A DNA stretch of 64,000 nt, from assembly GCF_900104645.1 (NCBI RefSeq), contig NZ_FNWE01000002.1, positions 573,289 through 637,288 of the forward strand, read 5' to 3'. The notes beneath the pieces were generated by a model. The model was given only the letters and a program-made list of their open reading frames with translations, did not search any database and was not told the origin of the DNA. Within the stretch, counting starts at the first letter, position 1; each line of letters starts with the position of its first letter. This stretch comes from Alterileibacterium massiliense. Its GTDB lineage: Bacteria > Bacillota > Clostridia > Peptostreptococcales > Anaerovoracaceae. Positions 62,926 through 64,000 of the stretch are shown piece after piece. The translations under genes were made by a program, and so were the position numbers.

Positions 62926-64000
62926 ATGGAATTAAATTTTTGCAAGTCAAAGCTACTTTCTTTGATAGCTATGGTAATCATGGTCTTATCTTTAGCACCA
63001 TTTAATGTTTTTGCTAATGATACAAATGCAAATGATGTAAATCCTATTGATAATAATGGTGAAAAATTTGTTATGATGAATGTTCCATATAGTGATTTTT
63101 ATGGAGAGCAAGTTGATGCTGTAACTTCTGCAACAAAGAAAAAGACACAAAATGAAAGATTGGTTGCTGGTTCTTATCACACACAAGATGGAAGCAAAAT
63201 TTTGGGAGTTACCTGCCCGGTTAAGATATCTGATGGAATTGATTTAAGTAAATATAAAAAAGTAAATTCTGAAGCAGAGCTTTTCTCAGCCGAGGATTAT
63301 TCTTATGCCGATATTAATTATGTTCCAAGCTTTTATCTTGAAGCAACAAACAATGCTGGAGCATTAAAATTTAATATTCCTAAGAGCGTTGAAGACGCAA
63401 AGAAAGAAGTAAATCCTGATGTTGGTGAAGTCATTACAGATGATCATCATGTAGATTACGCAATCAAACTTAAAAATGCGGAAACATTTTTGCTAGATAG
63501 CACAAAGGTATTTGGAGTAAAAATTAAGGGATACGGAAGTGGTTATTCCAAGAAAACAAAGAATTTAACTCAGCTAAATAATATCTTCGCAAAAAACCAA
63601 ATAGGTGGTTCTAAGGAAGATTTTGGAGACTTTATTGGTGGAGTAATTGAAAAGATTATCTATTATACATCTGACGGAATCTATGAAATTAATAATATAA
63701 GATTGAATGTTCCTAAGATTGTAGATAATAAGAATGGAGAAGCTCTTAAGGTCGATGACGCACCTTATGGCACCGGCAGTACAAAGGTTAAAGTAAATTT
63801 ACCTCAACACTACATAGCAACCTATTATCTCGATGGAAATGAAATAGAAATTGATAATGGTAGAATTGTGACTAAGAATCTTTCAATTGGAACGCATAAG
63901 TTAACTGCAAAGGACAGGTTTAAAGAATTTTCTAATATTGATGCTATATTTACAATTACAACTGATAAGATGCCCGCTAAATACGACGGAAGTAAAGCAA
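62926..64000 (+). CDS. Secreted surface protein, 5' part (runs off the window)
   Basis: The frame from ATG 62926 (GGGAGG 5 nt upstream) stays open to the right edge, 358 codons. A signal peptide (LLSLIAMVIMVLSLAPFNVF, then cut after FNVFA) is very like that of the giant surface protein (both end NVFA). The mature part has MMNVPYSDFYGEQVDAVTSA followed by TKKKTQN, a motif I associate with clostridial proteins annotated as carrying Tp47-like domains; this link is from memory and weak. Later comes NIRLNVPKIVDNKNGEA and a strand-rich region. The C terminus, where a wall anchor would be, is not in the window. Confidence 0.75.
   Translation, partial: MELNFCKSKLLSLIAMVIMVLSLAPFNVFANDTNANDVNPIDNNGEKFVMMNVPYSDFYGEQVDAVTSATKKKTQNERLVAGSYHTQDGSKILGVTCPVKISDGIDLSKYKKVNSEAELFSAEDYSYADINYVPSFYLEATNNAGALKFNIPKSVEDAKKEVNPDVGEVITDDHHVDYAIKLKNAETFLLDSTKVFGVKIKGYGSGYSKKTKNLTQLNNIFAKNQIGGSKEDFGDFIGGVIEKIIYYTSDGIYEINNIRLNVPKIVDNKNGEALKVDDAPYGTGSTKVKVNLPQHYIATYYLDGNEIEIDNGRIVTKNLSIGTHKLTAKDRFKEFSNIDAIFTITTDKMPAKYDGSKA

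Overview
The window is AT-rich DNA from a low-GC, Gram-positive, probably strictly anaerobic member of the Clostridia. The evidence is the hrcA-grpE-dnaK-dnaJ operon with a CIRCE operator, the PdxS/PdxR vitamin B6 pair, a RelBE-type module, wall-anchored surface proteins, the rubrerythrin and superoxide reductase genes, and strong AGGAGG-type ribosome sites. The lineage is perhaps near Mogibacterium or other Eubacterium-like Anaerovoracaceae; that placement is a guess, because no rRNA gene is present. No phage, IS element, CRISPR array or tRNA gene was found. Most of the window is core chromosome.

Layout. 1-3.6 kb: 3' part of the B6 synthase gene pdxS, its divergent MocR-type regulator, and a convergent DUF1015 gene. 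3.8-8.8 kb: uvrB-uvrA excision repair. 8.8-10.8 kb (minus strand): nicotinate phosphoribosyltransferase and a small membrane protein. 10.9-13.4 kb: RluD-like pseudouridine synthase, signal peptidase I, SmpB and its partner tmRNA. 13.5-14.2 kb: AlkD-like repair glycosylase. 14.5-22 kb: a 2478-residue repeat-rich surface protein with an SPTTG sorting signal. 22.2-22.7 kb: RelB/RelE-type toxin-antitoxin pair. 22.9-25.2 kb: compact ABC importer (ATPase plus fused permease/binding protein) of the OpuC/EgtUV type. 25.4-29.2 kb: an enoate-reductase-like Fe-S flavoenzyme with the two aconitase X subunits. 29.2-32.2 kb (minus): MacB/FtsX-type ABC exporter. 32.4-34.1 kb: exonuclease III, a glutaredoxin-like protein and a Nudix hydrolase. 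34.2-36.3 kb (minus): YkvI-like transporter and purine nucleoside phosphorylase. 36.6-38.3 kb: acyl-CoA synthetase-like enzyme. 38.3-44.9 kb: the aspartate-to-threonine pathway, with asd, lysC and hom on the minus strand and thrC, thrB and an ACT-HTH protein divergent on the plus strand. 45-46.7 kb: rubrerythrin, desulfoferrodoxin-like protein, lipoprotein. 46.9-48.9 kb (minus): htpG with its own near-perfect CIRCE. 49.3-54.9 kb: trxB, mrp and potABCD. 55-59.9 kb: hrcA-grpE-dnaK-dnaJ. 60-64 kb: membrane-anchored GH25 muramidase, a PLP aminotransferase, and the start of another secreted surface protein.

How the genes work together. The heat-shock set forms one HrcA regulon with two CIRCE sites, one of them at htpG. 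Rubrerythrin, superoxide reductase, thioredoxin reductase and the glutaredoxin-like protein form an anaerobe's oxygen and thiol defence. The aconitase X operon pairs a dehydratase with a double-bond reductase and could be a small undescribed catabolic route.

The most unexpected structure is not a gene. Many intergenic gaps hold short tandem repeats with exact periods from 8 to 39 bp. Most begin within about 50 nt of a stop codon and several include it, and each gap uses its own unrelated unit.
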